Source: Erysipelotrichaceae bacterium (GTDB taxonomy: Bacteria; Bacillota_I; Bacilli_A; Erysipelotrichales; Erysipelotrichaceae). From it: DNA of 64,000 nt. The notes beneath the pieces were generated by a model. It worked only from the letters and a program-made list of their open reading frames with translations. It searched no databases and was not told where the DNA came from. This document shows, in pieces, positions 15,591-24,461 of this stretch. Numbering within the stretch: the first letter of the stretch is position 1; every line of letters begins with the position of its first letter. The stretch is from contig JAFWEP010000003.1 in the NCBI GenBank assembly GCA_017512885.1, positions 1 to 64,000 on the forward strand. The letters are read 5' to 3'. The position numbers were made by a program, and so were the translations under genes.

Positions 15591-17540
15591 CTATTGCTGG
15601 GTGTTTACCACCGCATCATCGATCTTGCCCCAGGCACCGTTTCCTTCTCCGCTGCAGGAGACATGGATGCCGAAGGTCACCGTATCGCCTTCCGTTACCG
15701 GAACATCTTCGATCAGGGCCGTATCCCACTGATTATAACCGCTCAGCTGCGCCGGTGCGCGTTTCACTTCTTCCCCGTTGATCAGGACATAGGCATAGAT
15801 GTCCTGCTCCCCGGCATCCCCGCCCATGATCGAGATACTGTAACGGTAGATACCGGCAGCGAGTTCGACGCTCTGCTGCAGATCGAAATCGATCGAATCT
15901 TTCTCTTTGGACCAGAAATGGAAGTGCCAGTTGCCGCTCAGGGAATCGGTCACCTTCTCTTCGGCATAGAGCTGCTCGGCCTTCTTGTGATCGATCACTT
16001 CCCAATTGCTCAGATCTCCTGCTTCGAAGGAATCGTTCTGCAGGAAGTTGTAGCGGATCATCTTCACCTTCAGCAGAGCTTCCTTCCCGTCTGCTTCACC
16101 GTGTACGAGATAGTCGGCGATCCCGCCGGAAGCCATCTTCGTGAGATCGGCATCGAGCCAGCTGACCGGAACTTCCTTTTTGGAGTTGTCGTTCATCACC
16201 GCATTGACGGTCTCCGGCAGTACGATCGGCTGCGCCAGATCGCAGCTGATCAGACTGTCTTCGATCGCATCGGCCGCTAAGGGCACTTCGTTGCCCTTGT
16301 CCACCAGACGGAAGAGCTTCAGGGACTCTAACGGATGGCCGGAGGCATCGAAGAAGGCCTGGTTGTCTACGGCCGAACCGCCGTAGTATTGCCCGGCATC
16401 CTCCGGATCATAGGCCCGGGCATAGGAAGAAGCCCAACCGGAACCCTTCTCTTCCCAGAGCTGCTGATTCTCTTCGAGGCTGTCCGTACCGACCGTGATC
16501 CAGGCCGGCTCCCAGTAGAAGAGACCGATCCCCTTCTCCAGGGAGGCAGCCGTCTCCATCGTATCGACGATGCTGTTGGCCTGTCCCTGTACGGTAAAGG
16601 GATAGTTCTTGACGAAGGCCCCGCCCTCCCCGATCGTATTCGGGAAGAAATCACTGTCTTCGGCGGTATAGGCATAGCTGGTCTCCGCCACCATCACTTC
16701 CTTGCCGGTCAGTTCACTGATCTTCTGCAGTTCATCGTGCAGGTTCTGCAGGGTACCGTGCCAGTAAGGATAGTAGGAAGAGGCAAAGACGTCATAATCC
16801 AGACCGTAATAGGTCAGTTTGGAGGCATAGTTCTCATAGTTCCCGGATTCCGGATTGGCGAAATGAACGACGATCTTCGCTTCCGGCAGGACTTCCCGGA
16901 CAGCCTTGCTGGCGGCGATCATCAGCGGCAGGATGCTGGACCAGAGGCTTTCTCCGCAGAAAGCGCCGTTGGTCTCATTGCCGATCTGCACCATGCCTAC
17001 AGCCACCTTATTGTCCTTCAGTTTCTGCAGAGAATCACAGGTATAGGCATAGATCGCCTCCGCCTTCTCTTCGACTCCCAGCATGCGCCATTCTCCCGGC
17101 ACCATCTGTTTGCCGGGATCGGCCCAGAAGTCGGAATAATGGAAGTCGATCAATACCTTCATGCCGGCAGCGGTCGCCCGTTTGCCTAAGGTGACAGCGG
17201 TATCGATATCGTTGTTGCCGCCGCCGTAGCCCCGGCCCTGTGCATCGTAGGGGTGGTTCCAGACCCGCAGCCGGATATAGTTGAGACCGCTCTGCGCCAG
17301 TACCTGCATCAGGTCGGCTTCTTCCCCGTTCCAGTCATAGAACTTCACGCCGGAATCTTCCAGCGCCAGCAGGGAACTGACATCAGCACCCTTGATAAAG
17401 CCTTCCGGCAGATCAAGCTTGCGGACATAGAGCGTTTCAGAGCTCTCGCAATGCGGATCGATCGTTGTCTTCATTTCTTTCTGACAGCCGCTGAACAGCA
17501 GCAGACACACTGCCAGCAGCCCCTCCAGGATCTTTTTCAT
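15591..17540 (-). CDS. Secreted GH53 arabinogalactan endo-beta-1,4-galactanase lipoprotein
   Basis: The protein is 649 residues with a lipoprotein signal (lipobox LFSGC near residue 19). The GH53 domain covers about 45-400: FIKGADVSSL, YIRLRVWNHPYD, the acid/base Glu in GMVQIGNETNGAF and the nucleophile Glu in VMVAETSYAYT. An Ig-like module (about 415-490) and a C-terminal beta-sandwich (about 500-645, NDSFEAGDLSNWEV) resemble a CBM61-type galactan-binding module. It cuts pectic beta-1,4-galactan outside the cell. Its place between an amylase and malQ is unexpected, since no galactoside-specific genes lie nearby. Confidence 0.88.
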   Translation of the reverse strand: MKKILEGLLAVCLLLFSGCQKEMKTTIDPHCESSETLYVRKLDLPEGFIKGADVSSLLALEDSGVKFYDWNGEEADLMQVLAQSGLNYIRLRVWNHPYDAQGRGYGGGNNDIDTAVTLGKRATAAGMKVLIDFHYSDFWADPGKQMVPGEWRMLGVEEKAEAIYAYTCDSLQKLKDNKVAVGMVQIGNETNGAFCGESLWSSILPLMIAASKAVREVLPEAKIVVHFANPESGNYENYASKLTYYGLDYDVFASSYYPYWHGTLQNLHDELQKISELTGKEVMVAETSYAYTAEDSDFFPNTIGEGGAFVKNYPFTVQGQANSIVDTMETAASLEKGIGLFYWEPAWITVGTDSLEENQQLWEEKGSGWASSYARAYDPEDAGQYYGGSAVDNQAFFDASGHPLESLKLFRLVDKGNEVPLAADAIEDSLISCDLAQPIVLPETVNAVMNDNSKKEVPVSWLDADLTKMASGGIADYLVHGEADGKEALLKVKMIRYNFLQNDSFEAGDLSNWEVIDHKKAEQLYAEEKVTDSLSGNWHFHFWSKEKDSIDFDLQQSVELAAGIYRYSISIMGGDAGEQDIYAYVLINGEEVKRAPAQLSGYNQWDTALIEDVPVTEGDTVTFGIHVSCSGEGNGAWGKIDDAVVNTQQ

Positions 17541-17543
17541 ATA

Positions 17544-19070
17544 CTACTTTCCGTTCGACAATACCGCGATACTGTAAGGCGGTAAGCTGAGCTGTCCGTC
17601 CTTATAGACAGCGGCCTCCTGATCGACGGAGAGCGTTTCGCACTTCGTGTAATTCAGGGAGGAGAGATCGGCAGTCGCTGTCTCTTCCGGATCGAAATTG
17701 ATCACGACAGCTGTCGTCTCTTCGTTCCAGCTCTTTTCCAGTACGAGGAGGGTGTTGCTGCCGAGATCGTTGTAGAAGGTCATCTCGCCCCGGGCAATGG
17801 CCGGGTAGAGATTGCGCAGGCGGTTGGCCGCCTTATGGTAGTTCAGGATCGAAGCGGCGTCCTTCTCCTGCTGCTTTACGCCTTCGTAGACGTATTCCGC
17901 GGTATCGGTGTTGACCGGATTGCGGCAGAGCATGCTCTGATCCTCACTGTCCCACAGCATTGCGATACGCTTGTTTTCATCGCGCCCGGAACCGACCATG
18001 CCGATCTCCGTTCCGTAATAGGTATAGACGCTGCCGTTGAAGACGGAAGCCAGTCCGTAGGCAAACTTGATCTTGCGGATCTGGGTGCGTCCGATCGCTC
18101 CGGCGATGCGATTGGTATCGTGGTTGTCCAGGAAGACTGCCGGGATATGTCCTTCGGTCAGATCCACCGCTGCGCTCAGAGCCCTCTTGAAGTAGGGAGC
18201 GGGCGAAGAGACGTTCATCGTCTTGGCGATGACTCCGTCGCCCTGAGCCAGGGAGAACTGGAAGAAGGAATCGATACCGGACTTGTAGTACTGACGGATG
18301 GTGGAATCGTTGGCCCAGCATTCTCCGACCAGATAGACATCGCTCTTGATGGAACGGGCTTCGTTGGCGAGCCAGTTCAGGAAGGTGATGCTGGAGGAAT
18401 TGTTGCCGGTATAGTAGGAAGTCACCGCATCGAGGCGGAAACCGTCTACGCCCTTGTCCAGCCAGAACTGCAGGATGTTGTGGATCTCCTTGCGCAGTGT
18501 GACGCTGTTGAGGTTCAGATCGGGCATCGAATCTACGAAGCGGGCCTCATAGTAGGTATTGGACGTCACTTTGGCATAGCCGTTCTGGGCATCGTGAGAG
18601 AAGTTGTACCAGTCGGCATACGCCCCTCCCTCTCCGCTCAGGAACTCTTTCTTGGCTTCCTGGAACCAGGGATGCTGGTTGGAAGTATGGTTCAGCACCA
18701 GATCGAGATAGATCTGAATGTCCCGTTCGTGCGCCTCTTCCAGCAGCTTCTCGAGATCCTCCATCGTCCCGTAAGCGCTGTCGACGGCGTAATAGTCAGT
18801 GACATCGTATTTATGGTAGGAAGGTGACGGATGGATGGGCATCAGCCAGATCGCGGTATAACCCATCTCCTGGATATAATCAAGTTTCTGCGTAACACCG
18901 TTCAGGTCGCCCATCCCGTCTCCGTCAGAATCGGAAAAAGACCCCACAAAGATCTCGTAGACGTTGCGTACATTGTCATCAACGATCTCGACGGTCTCGG
19001 CCGGCTTGCTGCAGGATGTGCAGAGCGACAGGATACAGAGGAGGATAATCAGGATCGTCAGTCTCTTCAT
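17544..19070 (-). CDS. Secreted alpha-amylase lipoprotein (GH13)
   Basis: About 508 residues with lipobox LCTSC. GH13 motifs are in order: DLVLNHTSNQHPWF (region I), GFRLDAVTSY (nucleophile Asp), VYLVGECWA (acid/base Glu) and FLDNHDTNRIA (third Asp). A C-terminal beta domain follows. The calcium-type loop YEIFVGSFSDSDGDGMGDLNG is present. The start at 19070 has GGAGAAG upstream; the longer ORF to 19094 overlaps the ATPase gene and is not preferred. It should release maltodextrins from starch at the cell surface for the MalEFG importer. Confidence 0.92.
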   Translation of the reverse strand: MKRLTILIILLCILSLCTSCSKPAETVEIVDDNVRNVYEIFVGSFSDSDGDGMGDLNGVTQKLDYIQEMGYTAIWLMPIHPSPSYHKYDVTDYYAVDSAYGTMEDLEKLLEEAHERDIQIYLDLVLNHTSNQHPWFQEAKKEFLSGEGGAYADWYNFSHDAQNGYAKVTSNTYYEARFVDSMPDLNLNSVTLRKEIHNILQFWLDKGVDGFRLDAVTSYYTGNNSSSITFLNWLANEARSIKSDVYLVGECWANDSTIRQYYKSGIDSFFQFSLAQGDGVIAKTMNVSSPAPYFKRALSAAVDLTEGHIPAVFLDNHDTNRIAGAIGRTQIRKIKFAYGLASVFNGSVYTYYGTEIGMVGSGRDENKRIAMLWDSEDQSMLCRNPVNTDTAEYVYEGVKQQEKDAASILNYHKAANRLRNLYPAIARGEMTFYNDLGSNTLLVLEKSWNEETTAVVINFDPEETATADLSSLNYTKCETLSVDQEAAVYKDGQLSLPPYSIAVLSNGK

Positions 19071-19090
19071 GGGGTCTTCTCCTTGCAAAA

Positions 19091-20224
19091 TCAAATGAGC
19101 AGGTTGTTGGTGGTTTCCGGATCAAAGAAATGCATGGCTTTCGATTCGAAGGTCACGAAGAGTTCCGAACCATAGCTCAGGTGTTTCTTGGTCTCATCAT
19201 CCATCGTCAGGGTCGGGACTCTCACGATGATCTTCTTGCCGTTTTCCGTGACCATGTGCAGATGCAGCTCGGAACCCATCATCTCGTTGACTTCCAGCCT
19301 GCTTCTGAGCGAATCTTCACGCTTCTCGTGGGTGATGCTCATATGTTCCGGACGGACACCGAGGGTGATCTTCTGGCTGCCGACGTTCTTTTCCGCCAGC
19401 ATCTTTGCCTTCTCGCCCCGGACTTCAAAACGTCCGTTCTCGACTTCCACGTAGTACTTTCCGTCCTTCTTCTTCAGTTCCGCATCGAAGAAGTTCATCT
19501 GCGGAGCGCCGATGAAACCTGCTACGAAGAGGTTGGCCGGCATATCGAAGACCATCTGCGGGGTATCGACCTGCTGGATGTAGCCGTCCTTCATGATGAC
19601 GATCCGGTCGCCCAGGGTCATCGCTTCGGTCTGGTCATGAGTGACGTAGATAAAGGTCGTATCGATCTTCTGACGGAGCAGGATGATCTCGGCACGCATC
19701 TGGTTGCGCAGTTTGGCGTCGAGGTTCGATAACGGTTCATCCATCAGGAAGACCTTGGAATCACGCACCATCGCCCGGCCGATCGCTACACGCTGACGCT
19801 GACCGCCGGAAAGCGCACGCGGCTTGCGGGTCAGGTATTCCGTGATGCCTAAGATCTCGGCGGCTTTGGTGACACGCTCATAGATCTCATCGTTGCTCAT
19901 CTTCGGATTCTTCTTCAGACGCAGCGGGAAGGCCATATTCTCGAATACGGTCAGGTTCGGGTAAAGCGCGTAGTTCTGGAAGACCATGGCGATGTTGCGG
20001 TCTTTCGGCTGCAGATCGTTGACGACTTCGCCGTCGATCTCGACGGTACCGCCGCTGATCTCTTCGAGACCGGCGATCATACGCAGGGTCGTGGATTTGC
20101 CGCAGCCGGAAGGTCCGACAAAGACGATGAACTCTTTATCCTTGATATCCAGATTGAAATCATGTACCGCTACGACTTTGTTGTCGTAGACTTTCTTGAC
20201 ATTTGTCAGTTTTACAGTAGCCAT
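19091..20224 (-). CDS. ABC transporter ATP-binding protein, MsmK/UgpC type
   Basis: The protein is 377 residues. Walker A is GPSGCGKSTTLRMIAG, signature LSGGQRQRVAIGRA, Walker B VFLMDEPLSNLD and switch His YVTHDQTEAM. The C-terminal MOBE/TOBE domain (about 240-370, LGVRPEHMSI) is typical of CUT1 sugar importers, whose ATPases often serve several transporters. It energises the MalFG permease encoded directly upstream. Confidence 0.95.
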   Translation of the reverse strand: MATVKLTNVKKVYDNKVVAVHDFNLDIKDKEFIVFVGPSGCGKSTTLRMIAGLEEISGGTVEIDGEVVNDLQPKDRNIAMVFQNYALYPNLTVFENMAFPLRLKKNPKMSNDEIYERVTKAAEILGITEYLTRKPRALSGGQRQRVAIGRAMVRDSKVFLMDEPLSNLDAKLRNQMRAEIILLRQKIDTTFIYVTHDQTEAMTLGDRIVIMKDGYIQQVDTPQMVFDMPANLFVAGFIGAPQMNFFDAELKKKDGKYYVEVENGRFEVRGEKAKMLAEKNVGSQKITLGVRPEHMSITHEKREDSLRSRLEVNEMMGSELHLHMVTENGKKIIVRVPTLTMDDETKKHLSYGSELFVTFESKAMHFFDPETTNNLLI

Positions 20225-20236
20225 ATTGTCTCCTTT

Positions 20237-21109
20237 TTAGCCCTTTACGGCACCGCCGGTAACACCTTCAACGTAGTATTTCTGCAGTGCGATGAACAGT
20301 AAGGTAACGGGGATCGCAACGATCACACCGCCGGCACAGAACAGCGTATAACGCTGTGAGATCGTATCTCTCTGCAGCCAGCTCCACAGACCTACCGCTA
20401 CGTTCATACCGGCAGAGTTGTTGTTGGAGATATAGCGGGCAAAGACGAAGTCTCCCCAGGGGGCCATGAACGCCGTCAGGGCTGTATAGATGACGATCGG
20501 TTTGCTTAAGGGCAGGATGATCTTGTAGAAGACCTGCAGACGGGTCGCTCCGTCGATACGGGCTGCTTCATCCAGCGAACGCGGGATGGTATCGAAGAAG
20601 CCTTTCGATACATAGTAACCCATACCGGAAGAAGCGACATAGACCAGGATCAGTCCGGGCACCGCATTCTCCATGATCATGTTCAGGTCCTTTAAGACCG
20701 TATAGAGGACGATCATGGTCAGGAAGCCCGGGAACATGCCCAGCACCAGCATGAAGTTCATCAGCAGCTTGCGGCCTTTGAAACGCAGTCTGGACAGGGT
20801 ATAGGACATGCAGAGCACGATCACGGTCTGAATGACCGCTACGACTACTGCAATGAACAGGGTGTTCAGATACCACTTCGGGAAACTGGTCTGCGTAAAG
20901 AGGGTGACATAGTTATCCAGTCCCCACTGTTTCGGGATGACATAGCCGACCTGACCGGTGGATTCCACCCGGAAGGACTGTAAGACGATGCAGATGAAGG
21001 GGATCAGCCAGATCAGGGACATCAGGATCAGAATGATATAGATGACCGTATTGCTTAAGCGGTTCTTGGTAGACATCCGCATGTGGTGTTGTTCAGTCTT
21101 GGCACTCAT
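20237..21109 (-). CDS. Maltodextrin ABC transporter permease (MalG-like)
   Basis: The protein is 290 residues with six predicted membrane helices. The EAA coupling loop reads DTIPRSLDEAARIDGATRLQ (about residues 185-204), matching the CUT1 consensus EAA...DGA. Its start shares one base with the malF stop (TAATG), giving tight translational coupling. Confidence 0.93.
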   Translation of the reverse strand: MSAKTEQHHMRMSTKNRLSNTVIYIILILMSLIWLIPFICIVLQSFRVESTGQVGYVIPKQWGLDNYVTLFTQTSFPKWYLNTLFIAVVVAVIQTVIVLCMSYTLSRLRFKGRKLLMNFMLVLGMFPGFLTMIVLYTVLKDLNMIMENAVPGLILVYVASSGMGYYVSKGFFDTIPRSLDEAARIDGATRLQVFYKIILPLSKPIVIYTALTAFMAPWGDFVFARYISNNNSAGMNVAVGLWSWLQRDTISQRYTLFCAGGVIVAIPVTLLFIALQKYYVEGVTGGAVKG

Positions 21110-22632
21110 TACTGGAAGTCCTCCTCATTCTTCATAGACGGCATGACATTGTAGACGATCAGGGAGATGCCGGCACAGACCACGAACACGGCGATACCCA
21201 GGACCGCTGCCAGCTTGTAGTTGCTGTCGACAGTGGTGATCTTGAACAGCCAGGTGATCAGCAGGTCGGTATAACCGGCCGATCCGCCGGAGGTGGAGAA
21301 GGCCTGGTTGGCCGGACCGCCGCCGGTCAGCAGGTAGATGACGTTGAAGTTGTTGATGTTGCCGATGAAACTCGTTAAGAGGTAAGGACCGGTAACGAAC
21401 AGCATGTACGGCATCGTGATCTTGAAGAACTGCTGGGTGGTGTTGGCACCGTCGATCTTTGCGGATTCATAGAGATCCTGCGGGATGTTCATCAGGATGC
21501 CGGTCGCGATCAGCATCAGATACGGGATACCGATCCAGATGTTGATCAGGATGACCATCACTCTGGCTAAGGTCGGATCATCCCAGAACGGGATACGTCC
21601 GTCGAAGCCGATGATCCCGGCGTCGATCAGCATGCCGTTGACGATACCGGCATTGGAGAACATCTTTGAGACATACAGCAGGGAGATGAACTGCGGGATG
21701 GCGATGGTCATGACCAGGATCGTACGCCACAGTTTCTTGAAGCGGATGCCTTTCTTGTTGATCATCAGAGCGACCAGGATCCCCAGGAAATAGTTGGAGA
21801 AGGTGGCGAAGAAGGCCCAGATCAATGTCCAGGTCAGGATCTCGCCAAAGGTCGCGGAGAAGTTGGTGGAGCCGTTGTTCCAGGTGACCAGCTGGTTGAT
21901 GTTGCTCATGCCCACCCAGGTAAAGAGGGCATTGGAGAAACCGTTGTGGTTGGCATCGTAGTTCGTGAAGGCGACCAGGATCATGAAGAGGATCGGTAAG
22001 GCCGTAAAGACGATGATGCCCGTTAACGGCAGAGCCAGCAGGGTCTTGTGGAACTGATCATCCACCAGCGAACGCAGATCGTCCTTGCCGGACTTCAGTT
22101 TCTTGCCGGTGGCCAGGATCTCTTCAGCGATCCTGTTCTGTTTGACGTTCAGTCTCCAGGTATAGATCAGGGCAATGATAAAGAGGATGGTCAATATCCC
22201 GTACAAAAGGATCTTGAAGGAGTTGTCGCCATAGGTCATGACGTACTGGTCCAGCGTTTCATTGTATTCTTCATGCGGACCGACCGTACCTAAGGTCGAG
22301 AGTTTCCCCAGCCAGTAGACGCCGGATGTCGCCATGTAGAAGATGAAGACCACTTCAAACAGCAGGAACAGCAGTCCCCGCAGGACCTGTCCCCTGGCGA
22401 TCGATCCGAAGCCCATGATGAGGAAAGAGAGTTTCGTCTTCCAGTCACCTTGTATGAAGGTCGTGCCGATCTCTTTGAGATCTCTGCCGAGGAAGGCAAA
22501 GAAGCCCCCGATCCCATTCACGATGGCTTTGCCCAGGTTGGCAAACCAGCGGGGGATCGAAACGAAGAACTTCTTCAGACCGTACACGAACTTCTGGGTC
22601 TTCGTTAGTTTCAAATATTCCAGGTCTGTCAT
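21109..22632 (-). CDS. Maltodextrin ABC transporter permease (MalF-like)
   Basis: The protein is 507 residues, longer than CUT1 permeases for most sugars, with an N-terminal extension of about 200 residues carrying extra membrane segments, as in Bacillota MalF/GanP. The permease core from about 205 has eight-helix character, and the EAA loop is NIPQDLYESAKIDGANTTQQ. A periplasmic-type stretch (FTNYDANHNGFSNALFTW) precedes the core helices. It forms the channel with MalG. Confidence 0.93.
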   Translation of the reverse strand: MTDLEYLKLTKTQKFVYGLKKFFVSIPRWFANLGKAIVNGIGGFFAFLGRDLKEIGTTFIQGDWKTKLSFLIMGFGSIARGQVLRGLLFLLFEVVFIFYMATSGVYWLGKLSTLGTVGPHEEYNETLDQYVMTYGDNSFKILLYGILTILFIIALIYTWRLNVKQNRIAEEILATGKKLKSGKDDLRSLVDDQFHKTLLALPLTGIIVFTALPILFMILVAFTNYDANHNGFSNALFTWVGMSNINQLVTWNNGSTNFSATFGEILTWTLIWAFFATFSNYFLGILVALMINKKGIRFKKLWRTILVMTIAIPQFISLLYVSKMFSNAGIVNGMLIDAGIIGFDGRIPFWDDPTLARVMVILINIWIGIPYLMLIATGILMNIPQDLYESAKIDGANTTQQFFKITMPYMLFVTGPYLLTSFIGNINNFNVIYLLTGGGPANQAFSTSGGSAGYTDLLITWLFKITTVDSNYKLAAVLGIAVFVVCAGISLIVYNVMPSMKNEEDFQ

Positions 22633-22667
22633 TCGTTACCTCACTTTCAGACTACGTATTATGGAAA

Positions 22668-22700
22668 ACGGGTCGAGGTCGATGTACAACCTCAACCCGT
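22668..22700 (-). promoter_or_regulatory. Intercistronic hairpin between malE and malF
   Basis: ACGGGTCGAGGT pairs with ACCTCAACCCGT over 12 bp (one G-T type mismatch) around a nine-base loop, with a short TTTT following on the minus strand. It probably dampens transcription or protects the malE message so the binding protein exceeds the membrane subunits. Confidence 0.6.
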
Positions 22701-22730
22701 AAATAGCCCTACTTACGTTCGTTGATCGGA

Positions 22731-24290
22731 TTATTTGGCGATCAGTTCAACGGTGCCCGTCGTCCAGTCTTCACCGACTGTCAGGCGGATCTGGTAAGTA
22801 CCGTCTGCTTCTACGACGAAGTTGCTTCCGCCAGGACCATCGGAACCGAGGTTGTTGTCCCAGGACAGACCCTGACGTACCTTGAACTCTTCACCGGCCT
22901 TCAGATCGAGGTCAGCCGTCGTCCAGACGCCTTCCGGATCTTCGGCCATTTCGATATCCGTGGACCAGGTATCGCCCAGAACGGAACCGATCACGGTCCA
23001 GGCTCTCGCAACTTCCGGATCCATCGTCAGCAGTCCGGCCAGAGAATCAGCATAGGACTGCAGGATGGCCTTCAGGTCATCATCGGTCGCTCCGGCACCC
23101 TTGGCCTGGATCTCAGAACCGATAACTTTGCCAAGATCCCACCAGGCACCCGGATACTGACCCTGCGGTACAGAGTAGTTGTCCTGCAGAGCGAAGGCAG
23201 CCAGACCCGGATTGGCCTGAACAGCTTCAGAAGCAGCAGCGACCTTGTTGGTCGGGCCCCAGGCAACAGCGTCGAATCTTTCGAGCTGGCACTTTTCGGA
23301 GGTCAGATACAGCGCGATCTGGGAAGCGATCGCACCCTTTTCGGCATCGGTCTGCGGTTTGACACCGATCAGTTTACCGCCGCCAAAGGAACCCATGTGG
23401 AAGGTCTCGCCGTCGACCGTGAAGTTCGGCAGATCGGTAGCACCGAGGTTCTCACCGAGGATGTTCTCGATATCGGTGTAAGCCCAGGTACCGGTGACCA
23501 GAACAGCAGCCTTCGGATTGGCCTGGAATTCATCAGCAGCCGAGGAGCTGACGAAGGCCGGGCTGGTAACGATCTCTTTCAGGGCTTTGGCAGCCTTGAG
23601 ACCGGCATCGGAATTGAAGGTATCGTTGTAGGAAACGATATCCGTACCGTTCATGACCCATTCGGAGACACAGCCTGTACCGAAGAAGAGACCTGCTTCA
23701 TACCAGGCGGAAGTCGTTCCTTCGAAAGCGAAGGTACGTCCGGCGGCAACGCAGTCTTCCAGCAGTTTGGACAGATCATCCAGATCTTCTTCCGGAATGA
23801 CTGACTTGTCATAGTACATGAAGTAACCGTTATCCGCTGTTAACGGATAAGCATACAGGGTCTGGTCGAAGGTAGCGTTCGCTATGGAACCGGTCGTGTT
23901 TTCATTGGCGATCGTCTCGGAAGCCTTGACGCCCGGCTTTGCCAGAGCGTTGGACTGTACCAGACGGGCCAGCTGGTCCTGCGCGAAGCAGTAGACATCG
24001 GCACCGGCCTCAACGTCGTTGATCATGTAGGAAGCGGCATCGCCTTCGCCGACAGCTTCGACCGCAAAGGTCAGCTTGTATTCCGGATGTTCGGCAGCGA
24101 AGTCATTCAGCTGTTTCGTTGTCAGATCGACGATGTTGTCGGCACACCATACCTTGAAGGAGTACTCTTTCGTCTCACCGGACGGAGCTTCGCCGGAAGA
24201 TGCCGGAGCAGCCGAGCTCGAAGGGCTGCTGCAGGCGCTGAAAGAGAACGCCATCAAGAGGACGACCAATAAGGTAAATAATCTCTTCAT
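22731..24290 (-). CDS. Maltodextrin-type extracellular solute-binding lipoprotein (MalE-like)
   Basis: About 519 residues with lipobox FSFSAC and a Ser/Ala/Pro-rich linker. The family-1 sugar-binding core runs to about residue 415: YSFKVWCADNIVDLTTKQLN, VYCFAQDQLARLVQSNALAKPG and AYPLTADNGYFMYYDKS. A C-terminal beta-sandwich of about 100 residues (GVWTTADLDLKAGEEFKVR, FVVEADGTYQIRLTV) resembles the SusE/CBM-like starch-binding modules sometimes fused to such proteins. This makes it longer than a plain MalE of about 400. ATG 24290 has GAGGAGG upstream. First gene of the maltodextrin operon. Confidence 0.92.
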   Translation of the reverse strand: MKRLFTLLVVLLMAFSFSACSSPSSSAAPASSGEAPSGETKEYSFKVWCADNIVDLTTKQLNDFAAEHPEYKLTFAVEAVGEGDAASYMINDVEAGADVYCFAQDQLARLVQSNALAKPGVKASETIANENTTGSIANATFDQTLYAYPLTADNGYFMYYDKSVIPEEDLDDLSKLLEDCVAAGRTFAFEGTTSAWYEAGLFFGTGCVSEWVMNGTDIVSYNDTFNSDAGLKAAKALKEIVTSPAFVSSSAADEFQANPKAAVLVTGTWAYTDIENILGENLGATDLPNFTVDGETFHMGSFGGGKLIGVKPQTDAEKGAIASQIALYLTSEKCQLERFDAVAWGPTNKVAAASEAVQANPGLAAFALQDNYSVPQGQYPGAWWDLGKVIGSEIQAKGAGATDDDLKAILQSYADSLAGLLTMDPEVARAWTVIGSVLGDTWSTDIEMAEDPEGVWTTADLDLKAGEEFKVRQGLSWDNNLGSDGPGGSNFVVEADGTYQIRLTVGEDWTTGTVELIAK

Positions 24291-24303
24291 TGTATTCCTC
24301 CTC

Positions 24304-24325
24304 ATCGTTTTCATCAGAAAACGAT
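24304..24325. promoter_or_regulatory. Perfect inverted repeat in the malE leader, possible regulator site
   Basis: ATCGTTTTC and GAAAACGAT form a perfect 9-bp inverted repeat with a four-base centre, just upstream of the malE ribosome site. The GAAAACGATTTC arm (24317-24328) resembles a LacI-family half-palindrome. It could act as an operator or as an mRNA hairpin. Confidence 0.5.
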
Positions 24326-24337
24326 TTCCATACTTTT

Positions 24338-24366
24338 ACTGTAAACGCTTTCCCCTTCCTTGTCAA
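24338..24366 (-). promoter_or_regulatory. malE promoter with overlapping LacI/CcpA-type operator
   Basis: On the minus strand, a consensus TTGACA (24361-24366), a 17-base spacer and TACAGT (24338-24343). TGTAAACGCTTTC (24340-24352) overlaps the -10 and spacer. It fits the cre core TGnAAnCGnWnnC exactly and is also close to MalR operators, so repression by MalR or CcpA is likely. Confidence 0.7.
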
Positions 24367-24407
24367 TGAAGATTTCACGATTTGAACACAATTCCGGATA
24401 CATATCT

Positions 24408-24437
24408 TTGTGAATTCTTTCTTCAGGGTGCTAAAAT
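24408..24437 (+). promoter_or_regulatory. mscL promoter
   Basis: TTGTGA (24408-24413), an 18-base spacer and TAAAAT (24432-24437), 25 bases before the mscL ATG with AGGAG between. Confidence 0.6.
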
Positions 24438-24461
24438 ATGTAAAAGAAAGAAGGAGTTTAT

